NCBI RefSeq assembly: GCF_050908995.1
Contig: NC_135126.1
Location: 3,534,001-3,598,000 of the forward strand
Source: Andrena cerasifolii
Lineage: Eukaryota; Arthropoda; Insecta; Hymenoptera; Andrenidae
Length of the DNA: 64,000 nt
Direction of reading: 5' to 3'
The notes under the pieces: generated by a model
The model's input: only the letters and a program-made list of their open reading frames with translations
Databases searched by the model: none
Told to the model about the DNA's origin: nothing
Position numbers and translations under genes: made by a program
Part shown: positions 63,001 through 64,000 of the stretch, in pieces
How the letters are laid out: each line of letters opens with the position of its first letter
How positions within the stretch are numbered: position 1 is the stretch's first letter

Positions 63001-64000
63001 CGTTTCGGCCGCTGGCCCTGGTCTGGCCGCTCTTTTCAAAGTCGTTCCGCTAACCGCCGCCACTTTTTAATGATCCCACGCTCTTGGCACTTGGCCGGCC
63101 CTCTCGCCCGCTGGATTCCCTGGGAAATCGCTCGTGACTTCCCACCGACGTTCCCGTGCCCCGGTGTTTTTCGTCGGCTGTCGTGTAGGTAAGTGGATCG
63201 TCTTCGCGTCGCCGCGAGTTTTACAACGGACATAAGCACGGCGATACCGCGATAGCTGTCAGCCGTGGACGCCTGGGATGACTCGCGGGATACGTTCTGC
63301 GGTGAACAAGTCGAAAACTCTCGGGGAAAGGTTAGTGGCGAGTCCAGTTTTTAATATGGGGCCTCAAGCACCTCTGAAGTTTATGATTAATTGATGCGAA
63401 GCTTATACGTCGAACTTCTGATAGCCAAGGGAAGTTTGATCTGACTGGGAAAGCCGACTTCTTACCACGGAATTCATCGCGAAGAATTGATGGAATTGAT
63501 AATCAAATAATTATGAAGATACTTAATTAGTTAACTTTCTATCCGTGCACTTGAAAACTCAGTACAGTAATGTGTGTGCTGTTTCTAATTTTCGAGATAG
63601 AACGTTATATTGACGCTTACACTGAGCGTTGAAAGATTGTTCTAATCTGCAGTCCGCAATAGTGAAATGATAAAACGATTTCTAAACGTTTGCAACGTTC
63701 TCCGCTGAGCACGTTCGTCCAAGAAAATATCGTATCTGCGATCGCCATTACTCACTTTCTTCCCTCCCGCATCGATGCGATTATTTTACTCTATGAAGCT
63801 CTCTCGCCCAACAACAATCCCTTTGAACCGCTTACAAAGGATGTTTAAGGAGGGGGGGAAGAAAAATGTTCCGGCGTTAGCGAAAACGATCGCGCAAAAC
63901 CCCGGCCCCATTGGAAACAATCGTATTCCGTGGACCATATAACGGACGTTCAGGAAGTACGGGATTTACGTCTGTTGCGTCACAAAGGCGAGGCGAACAC
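60063..64000. other. Intronic stretch without a recognised gene
   Basis: AT-rich to about 60600, then CpG-rich. A pyrimidine-rich section runs from about 62370 to 62850. No further Rbp6 exon, RNA gene or transposon terminus was recognised up to the window end. Confidence 0.45.
62370..62850. repeat. Pyrimidine-rich, CpG-poor section
   Basis: About 480 nt enriched in C and T on the + strand, with TTCCTTTCTTTCC, CACTTCCC and CCATTTTCCCC-like runs. It has noticeably fewer CpG than the DNA on either side. No repeat unit is visible. Confidence 0.4.

Larger units (their letters stand above)
38088..64000 (+). other. Rbp6: Downstream intron of Rbp6 (3' end outside window)
   Basis: The intron starts with a consensus donor, GTAAGC. 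The next coding exon should open with the RNP1 motif (GFGFVTF type) in phase 2. No such segment was seen through the end of the window, so this intron appears to be at least 25.9 kb long. It holds several inverted-repeat elements and a Transib-like element, listed separately. Small or non-coding alternative exons cannot be ruled out. Confidence 0.62.

Noticed and set aside
1..64000. CRISPR arrays, bacterial operons, rRNA or tRNA genes
   Set aside because: No regularly spaced identical repeats, ribosome-binding sites with tiled genes, or RNA-gene consensus boxes are present. Composition and splice sites point to an animal intron.

Overview
The window reads as animal nuclear DNA, most likely from a hymenopteran insect (ant, bee or wasp). 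The grounds are GC-balanced, very CpG-rich non-coding DNA, short AT-rich DNA-transposon fragments, many inverted-repeat (fold-back) elements, and one exon of an insect Musashi-family gene. The order is an inference; no species marker was found.

Only one piece of protein-coding sequence is convincing. It is an 82-nt exon on the + strand at 38006-38087, with a consensus donor and a usable acceptor. It encodes the middle of the first RNA-recognition motif of Rbp6, a Musashi-type RNA-binding protein. The RNP2 motif would lie on the preceding exon and RNP1 on the next one, and neither is in the window. Nearly all the rest is therefore read as two giant introns, at least 37.9 kb upstream and at least 25.9 kb downstream. 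The many open frames of 60-186 codons are not credible genes: they lie in GC-rich, low-complexity or transposon sequence, overlap on both strands, and show no recognisable domain.

The introns are CpG-rich unique-looking DNA punctuated by AT-rich insertions. From left to right these are: a TTAA-flanked MITE (1211-1464) beside a small palindrome (1522-1712); a fold-back (4703-4990) followed by a possible hAT relative with TATCGATAC-like repeats (5024-5847); a 1.5-kb hairpin element (8733-10254); an internally deleted pogo/Tigger-like transposon with two recognisable transposase scraps (14144-15200); two inverted-repeat elements lying end to end (18415-19299 and 19305-19724); a possible retroelement tail (32340-32579); two TTAA-type elements in the 3 kb before the exon (35020-35753 and 36941-37692); a cluster of GC-rich fold-backs and LTR-like pieces (41184-42481); a TTAA-flanked element (49702-50596); a Transib-like element with an RSS-type heptamer and a 5-bp CGACG duplication (52693-53780); a hAT-like terminus (55150-55324); an 83-bp inverted-repeat element (58861-58943); and a 631-bp element with 28-bp termini (59110-59740).

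Tandem repeats, GA microsatellites, pyrimidine tracts and four G or C homopolymers of exactly 13 nt make up the remaining recognisable structure. I saw no tRNA, rRNA, CRISPR array or bacterial-type gene, and no convincing miRNA. No new multi-gene system is visible. The most interesting structures are the long fold-backs, which would become double-stranded RNA in the primary transcript of an RNA-binding-protein gene, and the Transib-like element.
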